Numbered from the stretch's first letter, positions 45,204 to 55,977 are shown. The stretch: 64,000 nucleotides of DNA from Leptobrachium leishanense (GCA_009667805.1 CM019064.1:385888049-385952048); one strand, 5' to 3'. Program-made: numbers and translations. Notes: generated by a model not told the origin, from the letters alone.

Positions 45204-45229
45204 TGGAACCGGTGGAGGACTCGAGGCCG

Positions 45230-45860
45230 ATGTAGGTGAGTATGTGCTCTACACACACACACCCTGCTTGCTCGGCCGGTATCCAAGCTTAGGCGAGCCC
45301 CCGGCTTGGCTTGGGCCTAGAGGCCCTGCCGAGCCGGGGACTCGCCTGAGCATGGAGGCCGGTCGAGTTGCATGCTCGGGCGTCCTCCAGGCTCAGGCGA
45401 GTCCCCGGCTCGGCTGGGCCTCTAGGCCCACGCCAAGCCGGGGGCTCGCCTAAGCTTGGTCGGCATCCAGGCTCAGGCGAGCCCCCGGCTTGGCTTGGGC
45501 CTAGAGGCCCAGCCGAGCCGGGGACTCCGCTAAGCCTGGAGGACGTTTGAGCATGCAACTCGACCGGCCTCCATGCTCAGGCGAGTCCCCGGCTCTGCTG
45601 GGCCTCTAGGCCCAAGCCGGGGGCTCGCCTAAGCTTGGATACCGGCCGAGTAAGCAGGGTGGGTGTGGAGAGCACATACTCACCTACATTAGCCCTGAGC
45701 TCCAGCGGTGACTGTCCTCCGGCTGTCGCAGGCTGCTCGGCCGGCCTCCAGGCTCAGGCGAGCCCCCGGCTTGGCTTGGGCCTACAGGCCCAGCCGAGCC
45801 GGGGGCTCGCCTAAGCCTGGAGGCCGGCCGAGCAGCCTACGACAGCCACCGCTGAGGCTC
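45230..45860. repeat. Nested palindromes of the same vocabulary
   Basis: 45230-45690 folds on itself (gtgctctacacacacacacc / tgggtgtggagagcacatac, cggtatccaagcttaggcga / tcgcctaagcttggataccg), and 45695-45850 is a further inverted repeat (ggcctccaggctcaggcgag / ctcgcctaagcctggaggcc). The words match the 215-bp units, so all derive from one ancestral hairpin. Confidence 0.82.
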
Positions 45861-45889
45861 CGGGCCAATGTAGGGGGATGTTGCCTACA

Positions 45890-46108
45890 CATACTCACCT
45901 ACATCGGCCCTTAGCTCCTCCAGCGATGGCGGTCCCGCTTCCAGCGTCCTCTCTCGCTCCGTTGTTCGCCGGAATGACGTCACGAAAGCCTTTGACCCCG
46001 GGGGTCAAAGGCTTTCGTGACGTCATCCCGGCGACCAACGGAGCGAGAGAGGACGCTGGAAGCGGGACGCGGGACCGCCATCGCTGGAGGGCCGATGTAG
46101 GTGAGTAT
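45890..46108. repeat. Near-perfect palindrome with TGACGTCA sites, copy 2
   Basis: A second version of the 44985-45203 palindrome, centred near 46000, with the same ctttgaccccgggggtcaaa centre and TGACGTCA in each arm. Arm differences (tctctcgctccgttgttcgc) are mirrored on both sides, so each palindrome evolves as a pair. It leads directly into the 19-bp array. Confidence 0.88.
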
Positions 46109-47655
46109 ATCCACGAGCGGGGGGGCCATATCCACGAGCGGGGGGCCATATCCACGAGGGGGGGCGATATCCATGTGCTGGGGCGATATCCACGAGCTGG
46201 GTCAATATCCACGTGCTTGGGCAGTATCCACGTGCTTGGGCAGTATCCACGAGCTGGGGCAGTATCCACGTGCTGGGGCAGTATCCACGTGCTGGGGCAG
46301 TATCCACGTGCTGGGGCAGTATCCATCCACGTGCTGGGGCAGTATCCACGTGCTGGGGCAGTATCAATCCACGTGCTGGGGCAATATCCATGTGCTGGGC
46401 AGTATCCACGTGCTGGGGCAGTATCCACGAGCTGGGGCAATATCCACGTGCTGGGGCTGTATCCACGTGCTGGGGCAGTATCCACGTGCTGGGGCAATAT
46501 CCACGTGCTGGGGCAATATCCACGTGCTGGGTCAATATCCACGTGCTGGGGCAATATCCATGTGCTGGGCAGTATCCACGTGCTGGGGCAGTATCCACGA
46601 GCTGGGGCAATATCCACGTGCTGGGGCAGTATCCACGTGCTGGGGCAGTATCCACGTGCTGGGGCAGTATCCACGTGCTGGGGCAGTATCCATCCACGTG
46701 CTGGGGCAGTATCCACGTGCTGGGGCAGTATCCACGTGCTGGGGCAGTATCAATCCACGTGCTGGGGCAATATCCATGTGCTGGGCAGTATCCACGTGCT
46801 GGGGCAGTATCCACGAGCTGGGGCAATATCCACGTGCTGGGGCAGTATCCACGTGCTGGGGCAGTATCCACGTGCTGGGGCAGTATCCACGTGCTGGGGC
46901 AGTATCCATCCACGTGCTGGGGCAGTATCCACGTGCTGGGGCAGTATCCACGTGCTGGGGCAGTATCAATCCACGTGCTGGGGCAATATCCATGTGCTGG
47001 GCAGTATCCACGTGCTGGGGCAGTATCCACGAGCTGGGGCAATATCCACGTGCTGGGGCAGTATCCACGTGCTGGGGCAGTATCCACGTGCTGGGGCAAT
47101 ATCCACGTGCTGGGGCAATATCCACGTGCTGGGTCAATATCCACGTGCTGGGGCAGTATCCACGTGCTGGGGCAATATCCAGGAGCTGGGGCAGTATCCA
47201 CGAGCTGGGGCAATATCCACGTGCTGGGGCAGTATCCATCCACGTGCTGGGGCAATATCCACGTGCTAGGGCAGTATCCACGAGCTGGGGCAGTATCCAC
47301 GAGCTGGGGCAATATCCACGTGCTGGGGCAATATCCACGTGCTAGGGCAGTATCCACGAGCTGGGGCAGTATCCACGTGCTGCGGCAATATCCACGTGCT
47401 GGGGCAATATCCACGTGCTGGGGCAATATCCACGTGCTGGGGCAGTATCCACGTTCTGGGGCAGTATCCACGTGCTGGGGCAGTATCCACGTGCTGGGGC
47501 AATATCCACGAGCTGGGGCAATATCCACGTGCTGGGGCAATATCCACGTGCTGGGGCAGTATCCACGTGCTGGGGCAGTATCCACGTGCTGGGGCAATAT
47601 CCACGAGCTGGGGCAGTATCCACGAGCTGGGGCAGTATACATGAGCAGGGGCAGT
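46105..47655. repeat. 19-bp minisatellite CCACGTGCTGGGGCAGTAT
   Basis: About eighty units. Variants include cacgagctgg, catgtgctgg (18 bp) and 23-bp units with tatccatcc or tatcaatcc. A higher-order repeat of about 216 bp (roughly 11 units) recurs: the word cagtatcaatcc lies at about 46745 and 46961, with an earlier related one at 46360. Most units contain CACGTG, the canonical E-box. All frames on both strands stay open for hundreds of codons (up to 546). These are not genes. Confidence 0.93.
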
Positions 47656-47697
47656 ATATCCACAATAGACTGCCCTCTGGGCAGGCTTTACAACTAG

Positions 47698-48481
47698 TAT
47701 ATATATAATATATTAAGATTATATATATCATGTTCCTCCCCAATAACTAATAAACAAATCTGTATATGTAGAACAGCTATCCTACTCTTCCAGTCCTTGA
47801 GATGGTCGGCACAGCTACCTATTACCCAAACCCAGAGGAAGGAACCTTGGAGAATTATATACACACAGGGTAAGCAGTAAAGATGAACGTAGACCTGAGA
47901 CCAAGATAGTCTTGAGCCAGACAGGGTAAATAACATGAATACCCAACAGGGGTTAATAACAGAATATGTCACCAGAATATCAAGAATAGTAATGCTAGAG
48001 TATTGCGTCAGCCGTATCCCCAAGTCGTTTGCCAAAATGACTGTCATCCGTGTACCAGAGTTGGTAACCAGATCGGGTAGTCAGAAGGGAAGTCAAAGGG
48101 TTAAATGCCAGAAGGATAGTCAGACTAGAAATGGTCATACCCAATAAGCAAAATACAGATGAGCATTGAGAGGATATGAAAACCACGCCAGGGCAATGAG
48201 TCTGTTTCAGCCTACTGGTTTTAAACCTTGCAGCGTCGCGTCATCATGCCACGCCCCACCCTGGCCGCATCATGTGATCGTGGCCAGACACTTCTTCACT
48301 CGGCGGCGGCAGAGCAGACGGCGTAGGACGTGACAATATATATATATTTGATTTTGTTCATTCTTCTAAGTCCTCAAGTGCATCCTGTGTTTGGGATTTT
48401 TTTTATATATATATATAGTGTGTTTATTATTGCAGAAGCCACTTGCACATCACAGCAATTCAATGAATTGCATCCCAGAGA

Positions 48482-48516
<35 letters not shown>

Positions 48517-48518
48517 TA
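47698..48518. other. GC-richer repeat-like block and AT microsatellites
   Basis: From about 47775 to 48335 there is a block (ggtaaccagatcgggtagtc, gcagcgtcgcgtcatcatgc, ending ggcgtaggacgtgaca) of the same style as 14495 and 15255, possibly LTR or MITE debris. (TA)n runs follow at 48339-48352 and 48402-48416, and a longer one at 48483-48508. No coding motif. Confidence 0.4.
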
Positions 48519-48796
48519 CAGGGGTCAAGTCCTAAAAATAAAAGTGTGGGAACTCTTAACCAGCTACCCCACACTCAAAGTTGATATCAATGTTTAAATA
48601 TAATGATAATGTGAGTTTTAGGAATCATTCTGATAATTTTATCAACTAAAATATATTTCTGGTGATTTTATTAAGGAATCATATGATTTCATTCTAATAA
48701 AAGTTTTTCCAATGTGTGAGTGCAAAAAGGAACTCTGATCCTTCTGAAAAAAATTGGAGGAACTGCCTTCCCAAAGGTTCTTGCTCGACTTGACCC
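48519..48796. mobile_element. MITE with TIR CAGGGGTCAAGTC beside (TA)n
   Basis: Left end caggggtcaagtcctaaaaa and right end ttgctcgacttgaccc are inverted repeats, with TA-rich flanks. A related copy lies at 53502-53813. Both share aagtgtgngaactct and ggaggaact words. A TA target would fit Tc1/mariner-type MITEs, but the TA-rich flank makes this uncertain. Confidence 0.65.
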
Positions 48797-50695
48797 ATAT
48801 ATAAATATATATTTTTTCTTTCCTTATTTGAAGAGAGAAACTACAGAAAAATGTGAGTAGCAGACGACGTCTGACTCAAGCACCCTCAATACAAGTGCCC
48901 TTGTCTGTGAGCACAAAGCAATTTGCACAATAAAGTCTCAGTGCTTCCAAGAGCACTTTATGTCCAGTCTAGAGATAAGAGTGTGTCTTACCATTCATTT
49001 TACACGAGGTGTGATCAGGTCAGACCTTCCTCATAACTAGCTGCATTTATTTAGCCGTGACATGTGTGCTCGGGGTGGCTTCACACAGAGGAAAAATCAG
49101 AAACTGACGGTGTTTGTCGATGTTTGCCGGTGTTGCATTGACAATAAATGACGGAATTTCACAACAATAAAATCCAAAGAGCAACTGGAGAAGCTTCACA
49201 GTGTAGATTTTCCTGTCACTCTTTGGACGTTACCTTTGGGAAATGCGATGTTTTTTCTTTATCGGTTAACACCAGCAGGAATAATTCAAAAAGAGGTGAA
49301 AACCTTGAGAATGGCTGGAGAATTGAAAATTCTAGGTCAAAATAGTCAAACCAGAAAAATTCTCCCATTTATCTCACTTTCCAAATTGGCCGTTTGGTCT
49401 AGATCGTTCATTCTCCTGGCAATTTTCAAGGTTTTCGCCTCTCTCTTAATAACCCTGCAGGAGTTTTGGAACAAATCCTATTATTTTTTTCTGCACGGCG
49501 TATTTGAAAGTGGAGAATACAAAACTATACAGAATAAAAGAAGGGAAGCAAAGAGGAGAAATGCCAATAGAAACAAAAGATTAACTCGCGTATTTCATGA
49601 ATTGCAGCGTGCCAAGTAGGTGGGTACATTGGTACATTGTACAGAGCAGGTGCAGCTGCTGCCGCAGGGCAAAGATAACGTGTATGACTGTGTGTGTGAG
49701 CACGACACACCCAATGCCGCCGCCGCAGAACTCACACACACTCACAAAGTTTTCTGATGAGCTGTGTCCTGCAGGGTTTTTTTTACCTCCAGAGAACAAA
49801 TTTTATGATCAGTGTAACTGGCAGTCTGGAATTTTAACATGTAAGCAGTCAGCAAAGACTTTGTTGCGCTCTTAAGGGGCTGCATCATGAGGGCCGGTCC
49901 AAGACACTGTCCTGCCTGGGTCCAAGGATGAAATATTGCCCATCCAAAAAAAAATAAGCGACGCATATGAGTGTAACACAGCAATAAAGCTCACAGTAAT
50001 GTGCAATGTGTATGAGCATATCACAGAGCTCCAGAGGAATTAAAGAAGAATGTGTGGTGTGCCTAGTTCAGGGCCAAATGCTGCCCCTGGCAAAGTGCTG
50101 CCTGGCTAAGCCCATCCAGCACCATCATGGGCGTCCGCAGAAATTTTTCCAGGGGGGGGGGCTGAATTTTAATAGCACCCATATTCTGCCCTTTTCACAA
50201 TGTCATGAAGGGGACAGTCATAAAATAAAGTGTAGCAATACAGAGGCTGCGAAACATGATGCAAGTCTAATAGAAGAATAAAGGTGTAAGTGTCTGATCT
50301 GAGGGTTGCATTTTCTAGTCTGTTAACGCCATTCAATGCATCACAATAGTCACACACCCATGATCAAGGCACTAAAGCAAGTGTTTTTTATTAACAGAGA
50401 CTCTGTAACTGGTGTTACTATACATAAGTGAATGCAATGTAAAATATATGACAAACACATTTATTTAAAAATTTATTAAATATAGAAAAATAGTAAAATA
50501 TTAATATATTATAAATATATTGTTCTCATTCAAATTGGGAAAAACAATATGTAAACATTAATTGAATAGCTGTTTAGATTAACAACATCATCACTTTATC
50601 AAGTCACATTGTTCAAATAGTAAAATAGAATATAGTTGCAAGCAGCAATAATGGTGGCCAAGCAGCAGAGCCTGGTTATAACACAGAAGCAAACA
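48797..50695. other. unassigned spacer before Helitron 2
   Basis: No gene found. At 50128 the word gggcgtccgcagaaattttt then a run of G resembles the start of a hAT-type element, but no matching right end or TSD was found. The rest is AT-rich. Confidence 0.4.
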
Positions 50696-51064
50696 TCAAT
50701 ACAATAAAACAGTAAGACGGCGGTGTGTCCGTCGCCACGCCACCGTCTTCAAATGCGCGAGCAACCAGCGTACTGCAGGGTGCGCGCGCATCCAACTGAC
50801 GCGGCACGCGCACATCCAGCCGGCGTGCACGAGGGACCACAAAAATCAGTTGGAGAGGCACTCTCAAAGCGCCTCTCCAATGGATTTTTTTTTCCCTCGC
50901 GGATCACCCCTGCCCTGAGCCTCCCCCGGCGGCTGGTGCAGGGGGGGGGCTCTGGGCGCCACATGCCGGAACCAGCACGGCGAAGACCTGGGGACTTGAT
51001 CAGGGTGCAGGAACAGGGTAAGTATTGGCCTCCCTGCAACTGGGCACCCCACCACCTTGAGCCT

Positions 51065-52535
51065 GTCCCCATGAGTTTACAATCTAAAGAGTCCCATGAT
51101 CTTACAATCTAAGGGCCCCCATGAGTTTACAATCTAAGGCAGGGCTCAAAATGTCAAGTCCAAAGCTACTAACCTGGCCATAAGAGTTACTCGCCATCAG
51201 TTGTTCCACCTAACCCCTACCCAGCCCTTAACTCTGCCCCTAAACACACACCCTTAAATTATCTTATGAAATTACACTGTTAAAGGTTTTATTTAGAATA
51301 AAGTTACAAAAATAACATTACCTAGACATCAGACTCCAGATACATGTATACCCAGTCATCAGAGCCCAGTGTGAGCAGAGCGATGAGGCAGGGAAGCTCC
51401 TCTCCACCCCCCTGCCAGGTGCAGAGACGAGCTTGGTCAGGTTAGGCAGCTGATTCCTGCCACTGTACAGCCTGGGGAAGGGGGGACTGCAAGGTGGCAC
51501 CGCTGGAAAACGCAGCACGAAATAATTTATTGTGCTGCCTGCGTGTGCATTTCCACTCGCCCACACTTAATTTCCACTCGCCAAATGCTAGTAGGCGAGT
51601 GGAAATTTTGAACTCTGATCTAATGGTCCCATAAATTTACAATCTAAGGGGTCCCATGAGCTTACAATCTAAGTGGTCCCATGAGCTTACAATCTAAGTG
51701 GTCCCAAGAGTTTACAATCTAAGTGGTCCCATGAGGTTACAATTTAAGGGGTCCCAAGAGTTTACAATCTAAGGGGTCCCATGAGTTTACAATCTAAGAG
51801 GTCCCAGGAGGTTACAATTTAAGGGGTCCCAAGAGTTTACAATCTAAGGGGTCCCATGAGTTTACAATCTAAGAGGTCCCATGAGCTTACAATCTAAGTG
51901 GTCCCACAAGATTACAATCTAATGGGTCCCATAAATTTACAATCTAAGAGGTCCCATGAGTTTACAATCTAAGTGGTCCCATGAGTTTACAATCTAAGAG
52001 GTCCCACAAGATTACAATCTAAGGGGTCCCATAAATTTACAATCTAAGAGGTCCCATGAGCTTACAATCTAAGTGGTCCCATGAGTTTACAATCTAAGAG
52101 GTCCCACAAGATTACAATCTAAGGGGTCCCATGACCTTACAATCTAAAGGGTACAATGAGTTTACAATCTATCCCATGAGTTTACAATCTAAGAGGTCCC
52201 ATGAGTTTACAATCTAAGGGGTCCCATGAGTTTACAATCTAAGGGGTCCCATGAGTTTACAATCTATCCCATGAGTTTACAATCTAAGGGGTCCCATGAG
52301 TTTACAATCTAAGGGGTCCCATGAATTTACAATCTATCCCATGAGTTTACAATCTAAGGGGTCCCATGAGTTTACAATCTAAGGGGTCCCATGAGTTTAC
52401 AATCTAAGGGGTCGCATGAGTTTACAATCTAAGGGGTCCTGACCCCGTGAGTTTACAATCTAAGAGGGGTCCTGTTCCCGTGAGTTTACAATCTAAAGAG
52501 TCCTGTTCCCGTGAGCTTGCAATCAAAGAGGGAAG
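51065..52535. repeat. 25-bp minisatellite ATGAGTTTACAATCTAAGGG
   Basis: About forty units of atgagtttacaatctaaggg plus gtccc, with variants (gagcttacaa, cacaagattacaa, ataaatttacaa) and some 17-bp deleted units (tatcccatgagtttacaa). The right-hand units read cctgttcccgtgagtttaca, close to the L2 3' UTR words cctattcccgtgggaactca then caatctagga (reverse complement of the 1-60 copy), indicating an L2-like source. It is split by the hAT MITE at 51140-51617. Confidence 0.92.
51140..51617. mobile_element. hAT-type MITE inside the minisatellite
   Basis: Ends CAGGGCTCAAAATGTCAA and gaaattttgaactctg are inverted repeats. The flanks ATCTAAGG (51132-51139) and ATCTAATG (51618-51625) form an 8-bp duplication with one difference, within minisatellite units. 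About 478 bp, no transposase. It post-dates at least the first units of the array. Confidence 0.82.
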
Positions 52536-52768
52536 AGGAACCTGCTCTAAAATATAAATGCCTTTGTAATGCGCTGTCAGCTGCACGCGCACCCATCACA
52601 GCTGCTCCCTTGGCCCTCCTGTTGCGGATGGGATGGTGCCAGACGTGTTACAAACACATTTATATATGGAGATACTCTTGGATAGGACATTGGAAAAATA
52701 AATATGTGGACATGAATTCTGAGATGGCAACAACACTAGACGGCCCTCCGGGCAGGCTTAACAACTAG

Positions 52769-53501
52769 TTGTACATAAAAAGAGAAATAACAAAGTAATG
52801 TATTTTGTTAACATATATATCCTATGACTTATGATCATTTGATGTATTGCCTCCCTGTCAAATATAGTACTGCACAAAATAGACAGTAATAAACGAATCA
52901 AAAATCAGTTTTAAACAGGCTGTGCTTTTTGGATTATTCAAATAAGTAAACACTCATCTAAAAAAGTAACGGGAACATCTACACTCTTCCTCAGATTTAA
53001 CAATCAGATTCTTCAAATGTTAAAATAAATAACATAAATATATAATATACACACATATATATTATGTATATAAAAAAAATCACATAGAAATAATATTTAA
53101 AAAAATAAACTTTAAGTAAATAACTGTTGCAGGTTAGGAACTGGAAACAGATACACTTTTTCTCAGATTTAACAATCACATTGTTCTAGGAGTAGTGTTT
53201 TAGAATTTTTGTACACTGGTAACCAATCTCGAAAAAGGAACTGTAGACGTCTGGGGTCTTATGCAAATTTATCAAAAAGAAGCCACTTAGTACGTCATGG
53301 CACTGGAAAGAGGGTCCTGTGTTAAAGTAGACCCAGGATGCAAAAAAATAGAAATTGCAAACATGATTTGCATATCTTACCCAGAGTTCCTTGCTGCATA
53401 TGGGGAATGTTGCCTATGAGCTCTGTGATGCAGTTCTCTGAATTGCTGGGATGTGTAAATGACTTCTGCAATAAAAAACATATATATATATACATATATA
53501 T
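52769..53501. other. unassigned AT-rich spacer
   Basis: Includes a TA-rich microsatellite at 53036-53066 and a repeated phrase (ctcagatttaacaatca at 52991 and 53163). No coding motif. Confidence 0.4.
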
Positions 53502-53813
53502 AGTGGTCTAGTCCGAAAAAATAAGTGTGTGAACTCTCCAACATTTCTGTTCCTCAATTAACCACTGACATGTCACACTTAACCAAGTGTCCCACATGCA
53601 AATTTAATGATAATGTTTTAAATATAAATGTTAGGCTGGGATTTTAAATTCATTATAAAAATTATAATGAATAATACATATTAATAATAAAGAAACCTAT
53701 GATTGAAGCTTAATTAATGCTTTATAGTGTGTACATTACCCAAAGGGGAACTCCATTTCTCCTGAATAGTGGAGGAACTCGTCCTCAAGCGTTCCTCCTC
53801 AACTTGACCCCTG
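53502..53813. mobile_element. MITE related to 48519-48796
   Basis: Left end agtggtctagtccgaaaaaa, right end cctcctcaacttgacccctg. It shares aagtgtgtgaactct and ggaggaact with the 48519 copy. (TA)n lies on both sides. Non-coding, diverged. Confidence 0.6.
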
Positions 53814-53827
53814 TATATATAAATGTT

Positions 53828-54661
53828 ACGGGTAAAGCTCGAAGTACGGTTAATCCTAGGTAATCCTGACATTACCTAAACCTGCTGGGTGAAGCTGCAA
53901 AAGAAAGAAAATTTTGGACTTTACCCGGGTAATTTTAGGACTAACCAACTGCCCTTGGGTAACAGTCTGGAAGAGCTGAAAAATCCGCACTTTACCAGGA
54001 AAATGTGCAAGTCTGAAGCTTCACCCAGGTAATCTGAGGACTATCCACAGCTTCACCTGGGTAATCTGTAGAGCGTCCAACCCCGCTTGGGTAAAAGTGA
54101 ATTTTGCTATTATTATGTGTCATATGTGCTTATATATCATTTATACAACATAATAATCATCAGGTTACTCTTTATATAATATCTTTATCTTCATAAATTA
54201 ATTTTCTGACAATTAATGCACAGAGTAACCTTATGGTTATTTAGTGTGGTTTGTGACTGTGGTTACAATTTCATTAAAAATAACCAAAAACACTATTTTG
54301 TTATCAGTCAGATAACAGTTTGCAGCTTTATCCGGATAATCCTCGGAATTCAGTTAACTGTAACCTGCTGAAAACCCAACAAAGCGGAGTACCCAGAGGC
54401 GTTTGGATACTTTGCAGATTACCCGGATAAAGTTTGATGTTTCGTTGCACATGACACTTTATCCAACAACACTAGGGTAATGTGCGAATTACCCGGTTAA
54501 AATACAGCAGAGAAGCAGGGTACCCAGAGGCCTCTGGAAACTTTGCAGATTACCCGGGTGAAGTCCGAAATTTCATTTCACTTCGGACTTTTGCTAATGG
54601 AGCCTGGGTAATGTCAGGATTACCCGGGTACTCCTAGGATTAACCGCACTTCTGGCTTTAA
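53828..54661. mobile_element. Long-TIR element built of TTACCCGGGTAA-like motifs
   Basis: The left arm gtacggttaatcctaggtaa then tcctgacattacct and the right arm gtaatgtcaggattacccgg then tcctaggattaaccgcac are inverted over about 60 bp. The interior repeats the palindromic word ttacccgggtaa and halves of it (acccgggtaat, acccggataaag, cacctgggtaat) at irregular spacing. About 830 bp, no open frame. Superfamily unknown, and no TSD is evident. Confidence 0.7.
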
Positions 54662-54699
54662 ACTCCTCTGAGCAGGGCCCTCTACACCTTGTATCTTGT

Positions 54700-54795
54700 T
54701 ACTATCTTTGTAATAATGTCTCACTCCCCACTGGGAATTTTAAAGCGCTGCGGAAACTGTTGGTGCTCTATAAATGATGACGATGATAATATTAC
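54700..54795 (+). mobile_element. Diverged L2-like 3' end
   Basis: Reads ccttgtatcttgttactatc, taaagcgctgcggaaactgt then tggtgctctataaatgatga and (GATGAT)n: an old L2-type 3' terminus on the plus strand. Confidence 0.7.
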
Positions 54796-54799
54796 AGTG

Positions 54800-55450
54800 T
54801 CAACATTTTTGCAGCGGCAAATGCCACCAAAAAAACAATGAACATAGCCCAACGATCCACTGAACAGACAAGTGAATGCCTCCGATCAGCTGCCGAACGC
54901 TGCCGAAAAAAGTTAACCAGCCGCCGAACGCGCTGAAAAAAAAAACAACCGGCTTTACAGAGTAAAAAGAAAATATATATTTTTTAAAAGGCGTTTAAAA
55001 CAAACATAACGCATGAAAATGCACGGTAATAACATATAAGGTCCTATGAATAACAATAAAAGGTCTGTTAGAGTTAAAAAAAAATGCCATTTAAAAAAAA
55101 ATTGCCGAAAAAATCCAGAAGAATGCCTAAAAAATAAATTAAGATATAACTGAATTGAAAAAAAATGGTTGAATTTTTTTTAATAAAACCAGGGAATTTT
55201 CTTTTTGCATTGAAATTCCATGGAATTCGCCTGATTAAACCTGTTGAACGAAACCGCCAAAAATCTGGGCATTTTGCCAACATTTCAGGGCTGTTCAGCA
55301 TTCTCTCTTAATAGATCAATTCAGTAATTCAGTATTTGGTGAATTGTCAGCGTTTTGAACAGCCGAATTGCCATGAAATTGCACCGTACGGGGAAATTCA
55401 CCATTCGGTGCAATTCGGTGGCAAGTTTGGCTCTTTTTGAATAACCCCTT
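54800..55450. mobile_element. 'GTTATTCACT'-type MITE, right part
   Basis: Contains ggaattcgcctgattaaacc then tgttgaacgaaaccgcca, and ends cggtggcaagtttggctctt then tttgaataacccctt. Its last 45 bp (from 55403) are included in the triplicated unit. The ctgattaaacctg word shows the unoccupied site used by the piggyBac MITE in the 21590 copy. Confidence 0.6.
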
Positions 55451-55804
55451 AACAAATTACAAGAAAACTTAGAAACGAGACAAAAGACGTAGAGGGCCCT
55501 GCTCACAGGAGCTTGCAATCTTCATGACAAGTTTACCATTACTTTAGTCTTTGTTTAATCCTCTATCACATATAAATCATCCTGCCATCAGTTATTTTTG
55601 CTTATTTTTTTTTGATTGACTGATTGACATAATTTTGTTTCCCTTTTTTTATGTTTCACCTACATTTGCATTTCTTGACGCATTGTAATACCACTGATAC
55701 TCTTGCAATGAAAGTGTTTATCTGTTCATTCATTTCTATATATCTTTTTTTTTTGGTGTTTATGTTATTATAACTCTCTTATAATATATATTGAATAAAT
55801 TTTA

Positions 55805-55977
55805 CATAAGAGAGCACAGAGTCCAGACCTTAACCCCATTGAGAATCTTTGGGATGTGCTGAAGAAGACTTTACGCAGCGCTGCGACTCTCACATCATCA
55901 ATACAAGATCTTGGCGAGAAATTAATACAACTCTGGATGGAAATAAATATTTTGATATTGCATAAGCTTATTGAAAC
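55805..55977 (+). pseudogene. Tc1-type transposase C-terminal fragment, copy 1
   Basis: Encodes SPDLNPIENLWDVLKKTLR and DLGEKLIQLWMEI, the end of a Tc1/mariner DDE transposase including the catalytic Glu of the PIENLW block. It stops matching at HKLIET and is joined to CR1 3' sequence (ttcctgcagacacagaatat). The rest of the transposase is absent, so this is a fossil. Confidence 0.85.

Larger units (their letters stand above)
43647..47697 (+). mobile_element. Helitron 1, non-autonomous, 4051 bp
   Basis: The 5' end TCTATACTATAAAAGGATAA has the TC start of Helitrons. The 3' end has the hairpin TGCCCTCTGGGCA (47671-47683), ten bases, then CTAG (47694-47697). The insertion lies between A (43646) and T (47698) without duplication. 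All are Helitron hallmarks. There is no Rep/helicase; the body is palindromes (43690-46108) and a 19-bp minisatellite (46105-47655). Helitron 2 (50696-52768) shares both ends. Confidence 0.9.
50696..52768 (+). mobile_element. Helitron 2, non-autonomous, 2073 bp
   Basis: The 5' end TCAATACAATAAAACAGTAA then gtgtccgtcgcc parallels Helitron 1 (TCTATACTATAAAAGG ... ctgtccgtcgcc). The 3' end has the hairpin GCCCTCCGGGC (52743-52753), then aggcttaacaa and CTAG (52765-52768). It lies between A (50695) and T (52769). The body has a GC-rich front (50710-51060), then a 25-bp minisatellite interrupted by a hAT MITE. No Rep/helicase. Confidence 0.85.

Noticed and set aside
45878..47743. Open frames of 400-546 codons on both strands (GQYPRAGAVS / DTAPARGYCPSTWI)
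   Set aside because: Produced by the 19-bp repeat lacking stops in all frames. Simultaneous openness of both strands is the signature of a repeat, not a gene.
49148..49619. Small host genes in the 49-50 kb spacer
   Set aside because: Frames of 65-127 codons without recognisable motifs, conserved splice signals or composition change; they are of the length expected by chance.
50128..51060. A further hAT element starting gggcgtccgcagaaattttt
   Set aside because: A matching right end and an 8-bp duplication could not be found, and the 5' end of Helitron 2 lies inside this interval.
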